Assembly: GCF_026719705.1 (NCBI RefSeq)
Contig: NZ_JAPPRR010000004.1
Coordinates: forward strand, 124,001-188,000
Length of the DNA stretch: 64,000 nt
Direction: 5' to 3'
Source: Pseudokordiimonas caeni
GTDB taxonomy: Bacteria > Pseudomonadota > Alphaproteobacteria > Sphingomonadales > Kordiimonadaceae
Shown here: positions 35,365-44,378 of the stretch, piece after piece
Layout: each line of letters opens with the position of its first letter
Numbering within the stretch: position 1 is the stretch's first letter
Notes under the pieces: generated by a model
The model's input: only the letters and a program-made list of their open reading frames with translations
Told to the model about the DNA's origin: nothing
Database searches by the model: none
Translations under genes and position numbers: made by a program

Positions 35365-36573
35365 GTGAGGAAGATTCTCAAAGTCGCGGCACCTATCGCG
35401 GTGCTGCTGGCTGGTGTGGCAGCATTTCAGGTTCTGGATGCCACCAAGCCGCAACCCGAAAAGAACGAAGACAAGCCCCGCCCCACGTCGCTTTATGTCG
35501 ATGAGGTGCGCTCTGAGACCGTGACCGTCGGCGTGAAAACGCAAGGCGAAGTCAGCGCCAAAACGCAGATCGACCTGATCCCGCAAGTATCGGGCCGCAT
35601 CGTGAAGGTTGCGGATGCCTTCGCGGCGGGTGGCACCTTCGGCCCCGGCGACGTTCTCGTCCAGATCGATCCTGCAGACTATGAGCTTGCCGTGACCCGC
35701 GCCCGCGCCCGCATCGCCGAGGCACGCGTGAAGCTGGATCAGGAACTGGCAGATGCTGAAATCAAGGAAAAACAGTGGAAAGACTGGGTGAAGGATGGTG
35801 AACCCACGCCGCTCGCGCTGAACAAGCCGCAGGTGGCGGAAGCCGAAGCCAAGCTCCGCGCTGCTGAGGCCGACCTTGCCGAAGCCCAGCTAGCCCTCAG
35901 CCGCACCCGCATCACCGTACCCTTCAGCGGTCGCGTGATTGCCCGCAATATCGGCGTCGGCCAGGTGGTCAACGCCGGCACGTCCATCGGCCGTGTGTTC
36001 GCCACCGATGTCGTGGAGATCAAGCTGCCGCTGACCGACAGCCAGATCGCCGAGCTTGGCCTGCCCATCGGCTTCAACGCCAGCGCCAACAATCCGGCGC
36101 CTGTCGTCACCCTGTCGGCAACGCTTGGCGGTCGTCAGCATATCTGGGAAGGTTCGCTTGTCCGCACGCTCGCCGATGTCGACAAGGACACCCGCCTCAT
36201 CTACGCCGTCGCCGAAGTTCAGGACCCTTATGGCAAGAGCGCCGATATGGGCATGCCGCTGGCGGTTGGCCTGTTTGTGAACGCTGAAATCGCCGGCACC
36301 CATTCGCGCTCGGCACTTGTGATGCCCCGCGTGGCACTTCGCGGTGAAGACAAGGTCTATGTCATCAACAAGGACGACAAGCTTGAAATCCGCCCGGTGG
36401 AGATCGTTTCCACGTCCGTGGACACGCTGCTTGTATCCGAAGGTGTCGCACCCGGTGAACGCGTTGTCGTGTCGCCCGTGCATTCGGCCTTCGATGGCAT
36501 GCATGTTGTGCCCATCATTCGCACCGTCGAAAACGAGTCGGCTGCAGAATCCACTACTGTCGCATCGCGCTGA
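35365..36573 (+). CDS. RND efflux periplasmic adaptor (membrane fusion protein)
   Basis: A 402-residue adaptor linking an inner-membrane pump to an outer-membrane channel. It has an N-terminal membrane anchor (about 5-22), the split biotinyl-lipoyl domain (QVSGRIVKVADAFAAGGTFGPGDVLVQID and the later ITVPFSGRVIARNIGVGQVV), a coiled-coil hairpin between them (about 110-180), and a beta-barrel domain. The start is GTG at 35365 after AGCGAGGA. The pump gene follows after 15 bases. No TolC-type channel is in the window. Confidence 0.94.
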   Translation: MRKILKVAAPIAVLLAGVAAFQVLDATKPQPEKNEDKPRPTSLYVDEVRSETVTVGVKTQGEVSAKTQIDLIPQVSGRIVKVADAFAAGGTFGPGDVLVQIDPADYELAVTRARARIAEARVKLDQELADAEIKEKQWKDWVKDGEPTPLALNKPQVAEAEAKLRAAEADLAEAQLALSRTRITVPFSGRVIARNIGVGQVVNAGTSIGRVFATDVVEIKLPLTDSQIAELGLPIGFNASANNPAPVVTLSATLGGRQHIWEGSLVRTLADVDKDTRLIYAVAEVQDPYGKSADMGMPLAVGLFVNAEIAGTHSRSALVMPRVALRGEDKVYVINKDDKLEIRPVEIVSTSVDTLLVSEGVAPGERVVVSPVHSAFDGMHVVPIIRTVENESAAESTTVASR

Positions 36574-36588
36574 TAGGGGGAAAGCATC

Positions 36589-39500
36589 ATGAATGGATTG
36601 ATTGAATGGTGGGCCCGTAACCCGGTAGCCGCCAATCTCCTGATGATCGGCCTCGTTATCGCCGGCATCCTTGGCTACAGCCGCATGGAACGGGAACTGG
36701 ATCCTACGGTCCTGTTCTCCGGGCTCGAGATCGAGGTTTCCTGGCCGGGCGCTGCGCCGCAGGAAGTTGAAGAACAGATCGTCATGCGTATCGAGGAAGC
36801 GATCAGCGACCTCGACAATATCGAATGGGTCCAGTCCACGGCCAGCGAAGGCTTCGGCGGCATCTATATCCTTGCCGACAGCAAGGTGGATTTCACCCAG
36901 TTCATGAATGACGTGAAGCTGCGGCTTGATTCCATCGCCACCTTCCCGCGTGACATGGATCAGGTGCAGGTTCGCCAGTGGGTGAACCGCAATGAATTCA
37001 TCCGCGTGGCCCTGCATGGCAACGTGGGCGAACGCGAACTGAAACGCACCGCCGAGAAGCTTCGCCGCGAAATGGCGGGCTTGCCCGGCCTGTCGCTCGT
37101 CGAGCTCTTTGGCACCCGCCGCGAGGAAGTGTCGATCGAGGTGAGCGAGGAAGCGCTGCGCCGCTATAACCTGAGCTTTGCCGAAGTGGCCGATGCCGTG
37201 CGCGGCAACTCGATCAACCTGTCGCTCGGCTCGGTACGCACCGAGGCCGGCTCCAACACGCTCCGCACCCGCAACATGGCGGATACCGAGCATGACTTCG
37301 ACAAGATCGTCATCCGCCAGACCGCAGACGGCGGTATCATCCGCGTGGGCGATGTTGCCAAGGTGGTTGACGGCTTCGAAGAAGAGGAAATCCTCGCCAC
37401 CCTCAACGGCGAACCTGCGGTCCTCCTGCAGGTGATGACCACTGAAACGATGGATGTGGTGAAGGCGTCCGAATCCGTCAACAAATGGATCAAGGACCGT
37501 TCCGACAGCCTGCCCACTGGCATGCGGATGACGCTGTGGACCGACGCGGCCGAAGATTTCAACGGCCGCATGACCACCATCGTCAATTCTGCCCTGCAGG
37601 GTTTGGCGCTCGTGATGATCGTACTTCTTCTCACCCTGCGGCCCATTGTGGCCTTCTGGGTGACGGTCGGCATCGCCACCGCCTATGCAGGGGCCTTCGT
37701 GCTGCTGCCGGCGGTCGGTATCTCGCTCAACATGCTGTCCACCTTCGCCTTCCTTCTGGTGATCGGTATCGTCGTCGACGATGCGATTGTGGTGGGCGAA
37801 AGCATCCATACCGAATCGCACCGCACCGGTGGCGGGATCACCGCTGCTGTTCTTGGCACCCAGCTGGTTGCCAAGCCGGTGATCTGTGCGGTTCTCACTA
37901 CCATCATCGCCTTCCTGCCGTGGATCTTCCTTTCGGGCGGCACCAGCGAGTTCACCCGCCACATCACGTGGGTGGTGATTCTGGCGCTGACCTTCTCGCT
38001 TGTTGAGGCGCTGTTCATCCTGCCGGCACACCTGTCGAAACTGAAGCCACGCGAGCATGCGGCAGGCTTCAGCCTGATGCAGAAACGCGTGTCGGATGGC
38101 ATTATCGCGAGCGCGCACACCTTCTATCGCCCCCTCGGCGACTGGGCCGTGCGCAACCGTTATGTCACCTTCGCCGGCTTCGTTGTCGTGGTTATGATCG
38201 GCTTCGGCCTTCTCGCCACGGGCTGGGTGAAAACCAGCTTCATGCCCGATATCGAGGCCGAGGAAGTGGTCGTGAATGTGGACCTGCCGGACGGCACGCC
38301 CTACAGCCGCGCCCTTGAAATCCTCGCCAGGCTGCAAGCGGCCGAGCAGGCCCTTGTGGACGAAGTCGAAAAGGCTTCGGGCGGCGAAAAGGAAATCGTG
38401 GAGAACTGGTACACCCGGTCCCGCCGCGACAATGTGATCGCCATCGTGAAGCTGGCACCGCCTGAAAAGCGCGACATGTCGGCCAAACAGGCTGCCGAAC
38501 GCCTGCAGGAACTGATCGGTGAAATTCCGGACGCAGAAGCCGTGTCGGTTCAGTTCACGCTTGGCAACAACGACCCGGACTTTGAAATCTCGGTCAGCCA
38601 CCCGGATCTTCAAATCCTGCGGGATGCGACGGCCGATCTCGTGACCTACCTGCGTCGTTACTCGGCCCTTGTGAACCTGCGCGACAACCTCCGGGACTCG
38701 AGCGAGGAAATCCGCATCCACCTGAAGCCCGGCACTGAAAAGCTCGGCCTCACGCTTGCCGATGTCTCGCGCCAGGTGCGTCAGGCTTACTATGGCGAGG
38801 AAGTCCAGCGCCTGCCACGTGACGGCCAGGACGTTCGGGTGATGGTCCGCTATCCGCTGACCAGCCGCCGCAACATGGAAAGCCTGAAGGATTTCCGCGT
38901 GCGGACCACCGATGGCCGCGAACTGCCGCTCTTGGCCGTTGCCGACCTCGAGTTCGCGCCGGGCATCAGCCAGATCAACCGCCGGGACCGCCGCCGTGCG
39001 TCCCGCATCAGCGCCGACCTGACCGAGGATATCCGCGGCCAGATCATGGAAGATCTCGAGAAGAACTTCTATCCTGACTGGGAAAAGCGCTATCCGGGGA
39101 TCAAGACCGGTGCGGTGGGCCAGGCTGAGGGTGAAGCGCGCTTCATGGAAGAGGTGATGAGCCTCTACACCATGGCCCTCTTCGGCATGTATATGCTGCT
39201 GGCCGTGGTGTTCCGCAGCTACTTCCAGCCGGTGGTGATCATGATCGCCATTCCCTTCGCCATCGTCGGCGCCATCGTCGGCCACATGGCAACGGGAACG
39301 ACCATGGCGATCTTCAGCTACTTCGGGATAGCGGCCGCCGCCGGCGTGGTGGTGAACGACAACCTCGTGCTCCTGGACTATTTCAACAAGCTCGTTGAAC
39401 GCGGCATGAAACCGGCACAGGCCATCGTGGAAGCGGCAGTTTCCCGCTTCCGTCCGATCCTGCTGACGACGCTGACCACCATCATCGGCCTTGCGCCCAT

Positions 39501-39735
39501 GATGCTGGAGGAATCGATCCAGGCGGCCTTCCTGAAGCCGGTCGTGATCGCCCTCGTGTTCGGGGTGGCCATCGCCTTCTTTGTCACGCTCTTCTGCGTG
39601 CCGTCGCTCCTCATCATCGGGGAGGATGTGAAGGCAGGCTTCCGCTGGATCGGCCGCAAGCTGAAGGCCCTGTTCTTCATGTTGATCGGCCGCAAGCCGG
39701 CGCCTGAGGCGCAGGATCCGGTTCAGGCCGAATAA
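36589..39735 (+). CDS. RND efflux transporter permease
   Basis: A 1048-residue HAE1-type proton-driven efflux pump with 12 transmembrane helices and two large periplasmic loops. The paired aspartates of helix 4 that carry protons are visible in VIGIVVDDAIVVGE (near residue 395), and the second half repeats the pattern with FGIAAAAGVVVNDNLVLLDY. ATG at 36589 follows AGGGGGAAAG. It forms an operon with the preceding adaptor and ends at a strong terminator. The long frame on the opposite strand is a coding shadow. Confidence 0.95.
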   Translation: MNGLIEWWARNPVAANLLMIGLVIAGILGYSRMERELDPTVLFSGLEIEVSWPGAAPQEVEEQIVMRIEEAISDLDNIEWVQSTASEGFGGIYILADSKVDFTQFMNDVKLRLDSIATFPRDMDQVQVRQWVNRNEFIRVALHGNVGERELKRTAEKLRREMAGLPGLSLVELFGTRREEVSIEVSEEALRRYNLSFAEVADAVRGNSINLSLGSVRTEAGSNTLRTRNMADTEHDFDKIVIRQTADGGIIRVGDVAKVVDGFEEEEILATLNGEPAVLLQVMTTETMDVVKASESVNKWIKDRSDSLPTGMRMTLWTDAAEDFNGRMTTIVNSALQGLALVMIVLLLTLRPIVAFWVTVGIATAYAGAFVLLPAVGISLNMLSTFAFLLVIGIVVDDAIVVGESIHTESHRTGGGITAAVLGTQLVAKPVICAVLTTIIAFLPWIFLSGGTSEFTRHITWVVILALTFSLVEALFILPAHLSKLKPREHAAGFSLMQKRVSDGIIASAHTFYRPLGDWAVRNRYVTFAGFVVVVMIGFGLLATGWVKTSFMPDIEAEEVVVNVDLPDGTPYSRALEILARLQAAEQALVDEVEKASGGEKEIVENWYTRSRRDNVIAIVKLAPPEKRDMSAKQAAERLQELIGEIPDAEAVSVQFTLGNNDPDFEISVSHPDLQILRDATADLVTYLRRYSALVNLRDNLRDSSEEIRIHLKPGTEKLGLTLADVSRQVRQAYYGEEVQRLPRDGQDVRVMVRYPLTSRRNMESLKDFRVRTTDGRELPLLAVADLEFAPGISQINRRDRRRASRISADLTEDIRGQIMEDLEKNFYPDWEKRYPGIKTGAVGQAEGEARFMEEVMSLYTMALFGMYMLLAVVFRSYFQPVVIMIAIPFAIVGAIVGHMATGTTMAIFSYFGIAAAAGVVVNDNLVLLDYFNKLVERGMKPAQAIVEAAVSRFRPILLTTLTTIIGLAPMMLEESIQAAFLKPVVIALVFGVAIAFFVTLFCVPSLLIIGEDVKAGFRWIGRKLKALFFMLIGRKPAPEAQDPVQAE

Positions 39736-39755
39736 GCCGAACTCAGACGAAACAG

Positions 39756-39789
39756 GAAACCGCCGCGCCCACCCGGACGCGGCGGTTTT
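39756..39789 (+). terminator. rho-independent terminator after the RND operon
   Basis: Stem AAACCGCCGCG (39756-39766) and CGCGGCGGTTT (39777-39787), ten-base loop, ending in a five-T run. Confidence 0.92.
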
Positions 39790-39846
39790 TCATTGTGCCC
39801 GCCCCATGCTAGGCTGGCGCCGCAGCGATCAAGGGGGAGACCGGAT

Positions 39847-40302
39847 ATGAAACCCGCACCGAAAGATTGGCCACGCCTGTCATCGTCCGTCTTTTATGAG
39901 GACGCACCAGCCATGATCGACTGGCTGATGAAGGCCTTCGATTTCAAATTGAAGATCAAGGTGGAGGGCGACAAGCCGGGGGTGATCATCCACGCTGAAC
40001 TGACCTACGGCGAGGCCATCATCATGGTCTGCAGCCACAGCAAGCTGACAGGCAACCGGTTCGGCGTGCCGTTTGTCTCGCCCAAGGAGGCCGGCGGCAA
40101 TACCCAGACGATCATGCTGCATGTGCCCGATGTAGACGCACACCATGCGCACGCCAAGGCAGCTGGCGCCGAGATCGTGATGGAGCCCACCGTCAGCGAT
40201 TACGGCCCCGAATACTGGTGCGACAAGGGCTACGGCGCCAAGGACCCCGAAGGTCATCTCTGGTGGTTTGCCGAGCGGCTCAGAAACCCGCCCGGCGCCT
40301 GA
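39847..40302 (+). CDS. VOC/glyoxalase superfamily protein (PhnB-like)
   Basis: A 151-residue protein of the vicinal-oxygen-chelate fold, with the repeated beta-alpha-beta-beta-beta units seen in SSVFYEDAPAMIDWLMKAFDF and IMLHVPDVDAHHAHAKAAGAEI, ending in YGAKDPEGHLWWFAE. The last segment resembles the PhnB/glyoxalase-like branch. The reaction cannot be told from sequence. ATG at 39847 follows GGGGGAGA. It converges with the gamma-glutamyltransferase gene with three bases between stop codons. Confidence 0.87.
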   Translation: MKPAPKDWPRLSSSVFYEDAPAMIDWLMKAFDFKLKIKVEGDKPGVIIHAELTYGEAIIMVCSHSKLTGNRFGVPFVSPKEAGGNTQTIMLHVPDVDAHHAHAKAAGAEIVMEPTVSDYGPEYWCDKGYGAKDPEGHLWWFAERLRNPPGA

Positions 40303-40305
40303 ACC

Positions 40306-42060
40306 CTAGAAGCCGGCTGCGAGCGAGCCCGGACGGCGCGGGTCAGCGGCCCCCTCAAGCACGCCATCCGGACGGCGCAGGATCGATTGCGTGGAGCCGA
40401 GCACGCGGTCCCAGCTTTCGGTTTCATCGAGCACACCCTTCACCTGATGCCCCATCTGGCCGAGAATACGGGCCGTATCGATGGAATGGCCGGGCTCCAT
40501 CAGCAGGCGGTCGGGATACCATTGATGATGGATGCGCGGCATGGCGGTCGCCTCCATCATGTTCATGTCAAATTCCATGACATTCAGCATGGTTTCCAGC
40601 GTCACGGTGATGATGGTGGAACCGCCGGGGCTGCCGGTCGCCATGTAGGGCTCACCGTTCCTGAACACCAGCGTCGGCGTCATCGAGGAAAGCGGCCGTT
40701 TGCCGGGCTCGATGGCGTTCGCCTCGCCGCCCAGAAGCCCGAAAGCATTCGGCACGCCGGGCTTTGCCGAAAAATCGTCCATCTCGTTATTCAGAAGGAA
40801 ACCGGCGCCGTCGACCGAGCGGCCGTTGCCGTAGCTGAAGTTCAGCGTATAGGTGTTCGAAACCATGTTGCCCCAACGGTCGGCGGTCGAATAATGCGTC
40901 GTCTGCGGGCTTTCGTAGGGCAGCTTCTCGGCCGGCAAAATTTCGGTCGACGGCGTGGCATGGTCGGGATCGATCTTTGCACGGATCGCGGCGGCATAGG
41001 CCTTGTCGGTCAGCGCCTCGACCGGCACATCGAAGAAATCGGGGTCCCCCAGATATTTCGAACGGTCCGCATAGGCATATTTGAAGGCTTCGGTCAGGCG
41101 ATGGATATAGGCCGCACTGCCATGGCCCATCGATTTCAGATCATAACCTTCAAGGATATTGAGGATCTGGATCACATGCACCCCGCCCGAGGATGGCGGC
41201 GGCATGGAAACGACCTCATAACCCTTGTAGGTGCCGCGCACCGGGGTGCGTTCCACGGCCTTGTAATTCTTCAGGTCCGCATGGGTGATGATGCCGCCGC
41301 TCGCTTCCATCGTGGCAACAAGCTTGTCGGCAACCGCACCTTCATAGAAGCCGGCGGCACCCTTCTCGGCGATTGTTTTCAGCGTCTTTGCCAGATCCTT
41401 CTGGCGCAGGATTTCGCCCGCACGGTAGGGGCTGCCATCTGCCTTGAAGAAATAACGAGCGGTCGCCGGGTCGGCGGTCAGGCGCTTCTGGTAGCGCGCC
41501 AGCGAATCCGCCAGCGCATAGCTCACCGGGAAGCCGTCCTCCGCCAGCCGGATAGCCGGCGCCATCACCTTCTTCAGCGGCATGGTGCCATATTTTGCCA
41601 GTGCCTCGGTCATGCCCATCACAGTGCCGGGCACGCCGGACGCCTTGTTGCTGAACCAGGTAAGCTGTGTGTCCACGTCGCCCGCCGCATTCAGGAACAT
41701 GTCGCGATGCGCGCGGGCCGGTGCCATTTCGCGGTAGTCGATGGCGATCACCCGGTTTTCCTTTTTCAGGTAAACCATCATGAAGCCACCGCCCCCGATA
41801 TTACCCGCCTGCGGGTGTGTCACCGCGAGCGCAAACCCGGTGGCGACTGCTGCATCGACCGCGTTGCCTCCTGCCTTCAGGATTTCAAGCCCCGCTTCGC
41901 TGGCATGTCCTTCCTGCGACACCACCATGCCACGCTCGGCCAGAACCGGATGGAAGCGGCTTGTATAATCGATGATCGGCGTATCGCCGTCTGCCGCGAT
42001 GGCAGCAACCGACCAGAAAGGCAGGAGAAGCAGGACAAAAAGGACGCGCATCAAAGACAT
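40306..42060 (-). CDS. ggt: gamma-glutamyltransferase
   Basis: A 584-residue exported enzyme that cleaves the gamma-glutamyl bond of glutathione and related compounds. It has a signal peptide (about 1-23, ending AIAA) and matures by self-cleavage before the catalytic Thr in SPQTTHYS (T387), giving large and small subunits. LLNNEMDDF and the PLSSMTPT segment are typical of the small subunit. ATG at 42058-42060 follows GGGGGAAA; an earlier in-frame ATG at 42096 would add 12 residues before the signal peptide. Confidence 0.95.
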   Translation of the reverse strand: MSLMRVLFVLLLLPFWSVAAIAADGDTPIIDYTSRFHPVLAERGMVVSQEGHASEAGLEILKAGGNAVDAAVATGFALAVTHPQAGNIGGGGFMMVYLKKENRVIAIDYREMAPARAHRDMFLNAAGDVDTQLTWFSNKASGVPGTVMGMTEALAKYGTMPLKKVMAPAIRLAEDGFPVSYALADSLARYQKRLTADPATARYFFKADGSPYRAGEILRQKDLAKTLKTIAEKGAAGFYEGAVADKLVATMEASGGIITHADLKNYKAVERTPVRGTYKGYEVVSMPPPSSGGVHVIQILNILEGYDLKSMGHGSAAYIHRLTEAFKYAYADRSKYLGDPDFFDVPVEALTDKAYAAAIRAKIDPDHATPSTEILPAEKLPYESPQTTHYSTADRWGNMVSNTYTLNFSYGNGRSVDGAGFLLNNEMDDFSAKPGVPNAFGLLGGEANAIEPGKRPLSSMTPTLVFRNGEPYMATGSPGGSTIITVTLETMLNVMEFDMNMMEATAMPRIHHQWYPDRLLMEPGHSIDTARILGQMGHQVKGVLDETESWDRVLGSTQSILRRPDGVLEGAADPRRPGSLAAGF

Positions 42061-42157
42061 GGATTTCCCCCGGGGAACTGATTTCGTCATGGGCAAGATG
42101 CCGCATGATAACGGTCAAGGCCGGTTCGTCCAGTCCCTAGCGGCAATGTGTGCAGGC

Positions 42158-42715
42158 TCAGGCGGGAATAAGCTGTACGGATGGCATCGATGCGTAAGCG
42201 GGATCGATGCCCTGCCCCAGATCCACCAGCGTGCGGTCGCGCACGTCCCCGATCCGGGCGACCGGGTTGGTCAGCGCGGTGCTGTAGGGAATATCAAAAT
42301 GCAGAAGGATCATCAGTTCGTTGGGCTTCCCTTCCTTGTGCGAGAAGGGAAGATGAAGGAAATGGCTATCATAGGTCTCGGTGTCGGTCACCCATTCGCG
42401 GGTGCCGGTCAGGCCCATCGGCCAGCTGAGCATGCTGTCATAGAGATCTTTCAGAACGCCGATATCTTCCTCGAGATGGCTGCCATTCTTGAAGAAGTTG
42501 CGATAGGTGATTTCTTCGCCGAGACGCTCGACAATTTCGGTACCGGCAAGACGCACGACAAACTCGCCCGCCTCGTCGCGTTCGACGATGATCATACGGG
42601 GCAGCAGATGGCGCACACGAACGGGACGGAAGTCGGCGCGACTCGGCACCGGCTTGTCGCCTCGCAGTTCCTGCCAATAGGCGATGAATTCCCTGAAATG
42701 GCTCAGCACTGCCAC
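42158..42715 (-). CDS. PAS_5-type PAS domain protein
   Basis: A 185-residue single-domain protein that resembles the alphaproteobacterial PAS_5 family: an N-terminal FIAYWQELRGDKPVPSRADF, then RHLLPRMIIVERDEAGEFVVRLAGTEI and an FF-containing turn. The family is often regulatory, but no output domain is present. The start is GTG at 42713-42715 after GGGTGAG. Upstream is an AT-rich leader with a near-match to a CtrA box (42764-42778). Confidence 0.8.
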   Translation of the reverse strand: MAVLSHFREFIAYWQELRGDKPVPSRADFRPVRVRHLLPRMIIVERDEAGEFVVRLAGTEIVERLGEEITYRNFFKNGSHLEEDIGVLKDLYDSMLSWPMGLTGTREWVTDTETYDSHFLHLPFSHKEGKPNELMILLHFDIPYSTALTNPVARIGDVRDRTLVDLGQGIDPAYASMPSVQLIPA

Positions 42716-42763
42716 GAACGCTCACCCTATTCGACCCTGCTTTCGAGTATCTGTGAGGGAGCG

Positions 42764-42778
42764 TTAATAGAGTGTAAA
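42764..42778. promoter_or_regulatory. CtrA-box-like sequence (one mismatch)
   Basis: TTAA (42764-42767) and TAAA (42775-42778) separated by seven bases, between the PAS_5 gene and the monooxygenase end. One mismatch from the CtrA full site TTAA-N7-TTAA. The region is AT-rich, so chance is a real alternative. Confidence 0.25.
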
Positions 42779-42809
42779 TTTCCTAAAATTGTAACTATCT
42801 GTCCGAGAC

Positions 42810-44282
42810 CTACGACCAGTTATAGTCGGCCGCCTCGAATTCTTTCATTCTGAGATGGTATTGGAGGCTGAATCCGGGCCAGATCGTCGTATTCTTGCCA
42901 TTCGCGTTCAGATACCAGCTGTTGCAACCGGTCATCCAGATAGTGCGCTTCATCATTTCCTGAATTTCGCGGTTATAGTCTGCCTGACGCGTGTCGGTGA
43001 CCTCGATACGCCCGGCGCGCCGCGCCTTCGCTTCGGCGAGACAATCGAGGATATAGCCGATCTGCGCTTCCAGAATGAAGACGATCGAATTGTTGCCAAG
43101 CCCTGTGTTCGGACCAGCCAGCAGGAACAGGTTCGGGAAGCCCGCAACCGTGACGCCCTTGTAGGCTTCCGCCCCGCCCTTTTCGGCCCACACATCCTTG
43201 ATATCGCGCCCGCCGACACCAGCGAAAAGCCCCTTGTGGAAGGGTTCGGCGGCCTCGAAACCGGTGCCGAAGATGATCACATCGGCGGGCCTCAGCACGC
43301 CGTCCTTGCCGATGATCCCTTCTGCCGTGATCCGGTCGATCCCTTCGGTGACAAGCGAGACATTATCCCGCGCCAAGGCCGGGTAATAGTCGTTGGCAAT
43401 CAGGATGCGCTTGCACCCCGGCAGATAGTCCGGCGTCAACTTGGCGCGAAGCTCGGGGTTCGCAATATGCTCGGCGATATGCTCCTCACCCATGCGGCGG
43501 GCACGTTCCATGAAGCTCGGCCTGCGCACAAAGCCGATGCCGCGCATCTCGTAGGTCCAATATTGCCAGTAACGCCAAAGGCGCTGGGTGAAGGGCAGCG
43601 TGCGGAACATCCACTTTTCAAAAGCGGTGATTTCCCGGTCTGGCTTCGGCATCACCCACGGCGGCGTGCGCTGATAGAGGTCAACCTGCCCCGCGCCCGG
43701 CGCAATCTGGGGCACAAACTGAATGGCGCTCGCGCCCGTGCCGATCACAGCAATCCGCTTGCCCGTCAGGTCCACATCATGGCGCCACTGGGCGGAGTGG
43801 AAGGCCGGCCCTTTGAATTCCTTGAGCCCCGGCAGGTCGGGCACCACGGGTTCATGCAGCGGCCCGAGGCCAGCAACCACATACCGCGCCTTGACGGTTT
43901 CGCCATTTCCGAAAGTGAGGTGCCACAGGCTTGTCGCCTCGTCGAAACGGGCGGCCGTCAGTTCGTGTCCGAACCGGATACGCTCCATCACGCCAAACCG
44001 GCGCGCCACGTCCTCGATATAGTCGCGAATCTCCCGCCAGCCCGAAAACATGCGGGACCAATCGGGATTGGGCGCGAAGGAAAAGGAATAGAGGTGCGAA
44101 GGTACGTCGCAGGCACATCCCGGATAGGTGTTTTCCCGCCAGGTGCCACCCACTTTGTCGGCCTTTTCGAAAACCGCGATATCGCGGTATCCGGCTTCCA
44201 GAAGGCGCACGGCCATACCGATGCCGCCAAAGCCCGTGCCGACAACGGCAACCTCTATGCTATCCAGCGCTTCACTTCCCAT
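42810..44282 (-). CDS. flavin-containing Baeyer-Villiger-type monooxygenase
   Basis: A 490-residue FAD/NADPH monooxygenase. It shows the FAD-binding GTGFGGIG near the N-terminus, the Baeyer-Villiger fingerprint in FKGPAFHSAQWRHD, the NADPH-binding GTGASAIQ, and a C-terminal GTGFEA. Such enzymes insert oxygen next to ketones or oxidise heteroatoms; the substrate is unknown. Of three in-frame ATGs, 44282 is preferred because GGGGGAT precedes it; 44303 and 44342 are alternatives. Confidence 0.92.
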   Translation of the reverse strand: MGSEALDSIEVAVVGTGFGGIGMAVRLLEAGYRDIAVFEKADKVGGTWRENTYPGCACDVPSHLYSFSFAPNPDWSRMFSGWREIRDYIEDVARRFGVMERIRFGHELTAARFDEATSLWHLTFGNGETVKARYVVAGLGPLHEPVVPDLPGLKEFKGPAFHSAQWRHDVDLTGKRIAVIGTGASAIQFVPQIAPGAGQVDLYQRTPPWVMPKPDREITAFEKWMFRTLPFTQRLWRYWQYWTYEMRGIGFVRRPSFMERARRMGEEHIAEHIANPELRAKLTPDYLPGCKRILIANDYYPALARDNVSLVTEGIDRITAEGIIGKDGVLRPADVIIFGTGFEAAEPFHKGLFAGVGGRDIKDVWAEKGGAEAYKGVTVAGFPNLFLLAGPNTGLGNNSIVFILEAQIGYILDCLAEAKARRAGRIEVTDTRQADYNREIQEMMKRTIWMTGCNSWYLNANGKNTTIWPGFSLQYHLRMKEFEAADYNWS

Positions 44283-44378
44283 CCGATCCCCCACGTTCGC
44301 CATCCGAACTGCTGAAACTTCCGCTTCCCCCGCGTTGGCCACAGCCTATAGTCACGCCTAATGGATGGGAGTGAAAAA

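Noticed and set aside
35890-39285. A 1131-codon open frame on the minus strand, opposite the RND permease and adaptor
   Set aside because: It is antisense to two clear efflux genes, is extremely rich in His and Asp with no domain or ribosome-binding site, and arises because GC-rich codons lack stops in the opposite frame.
40387-42081. A 564-codon plus-strand frame opposite ggt
   Set aside because: The gamma-glutamyltransferase reading includes the catalytic Thr and a signal peptide; the other frame has no such support.
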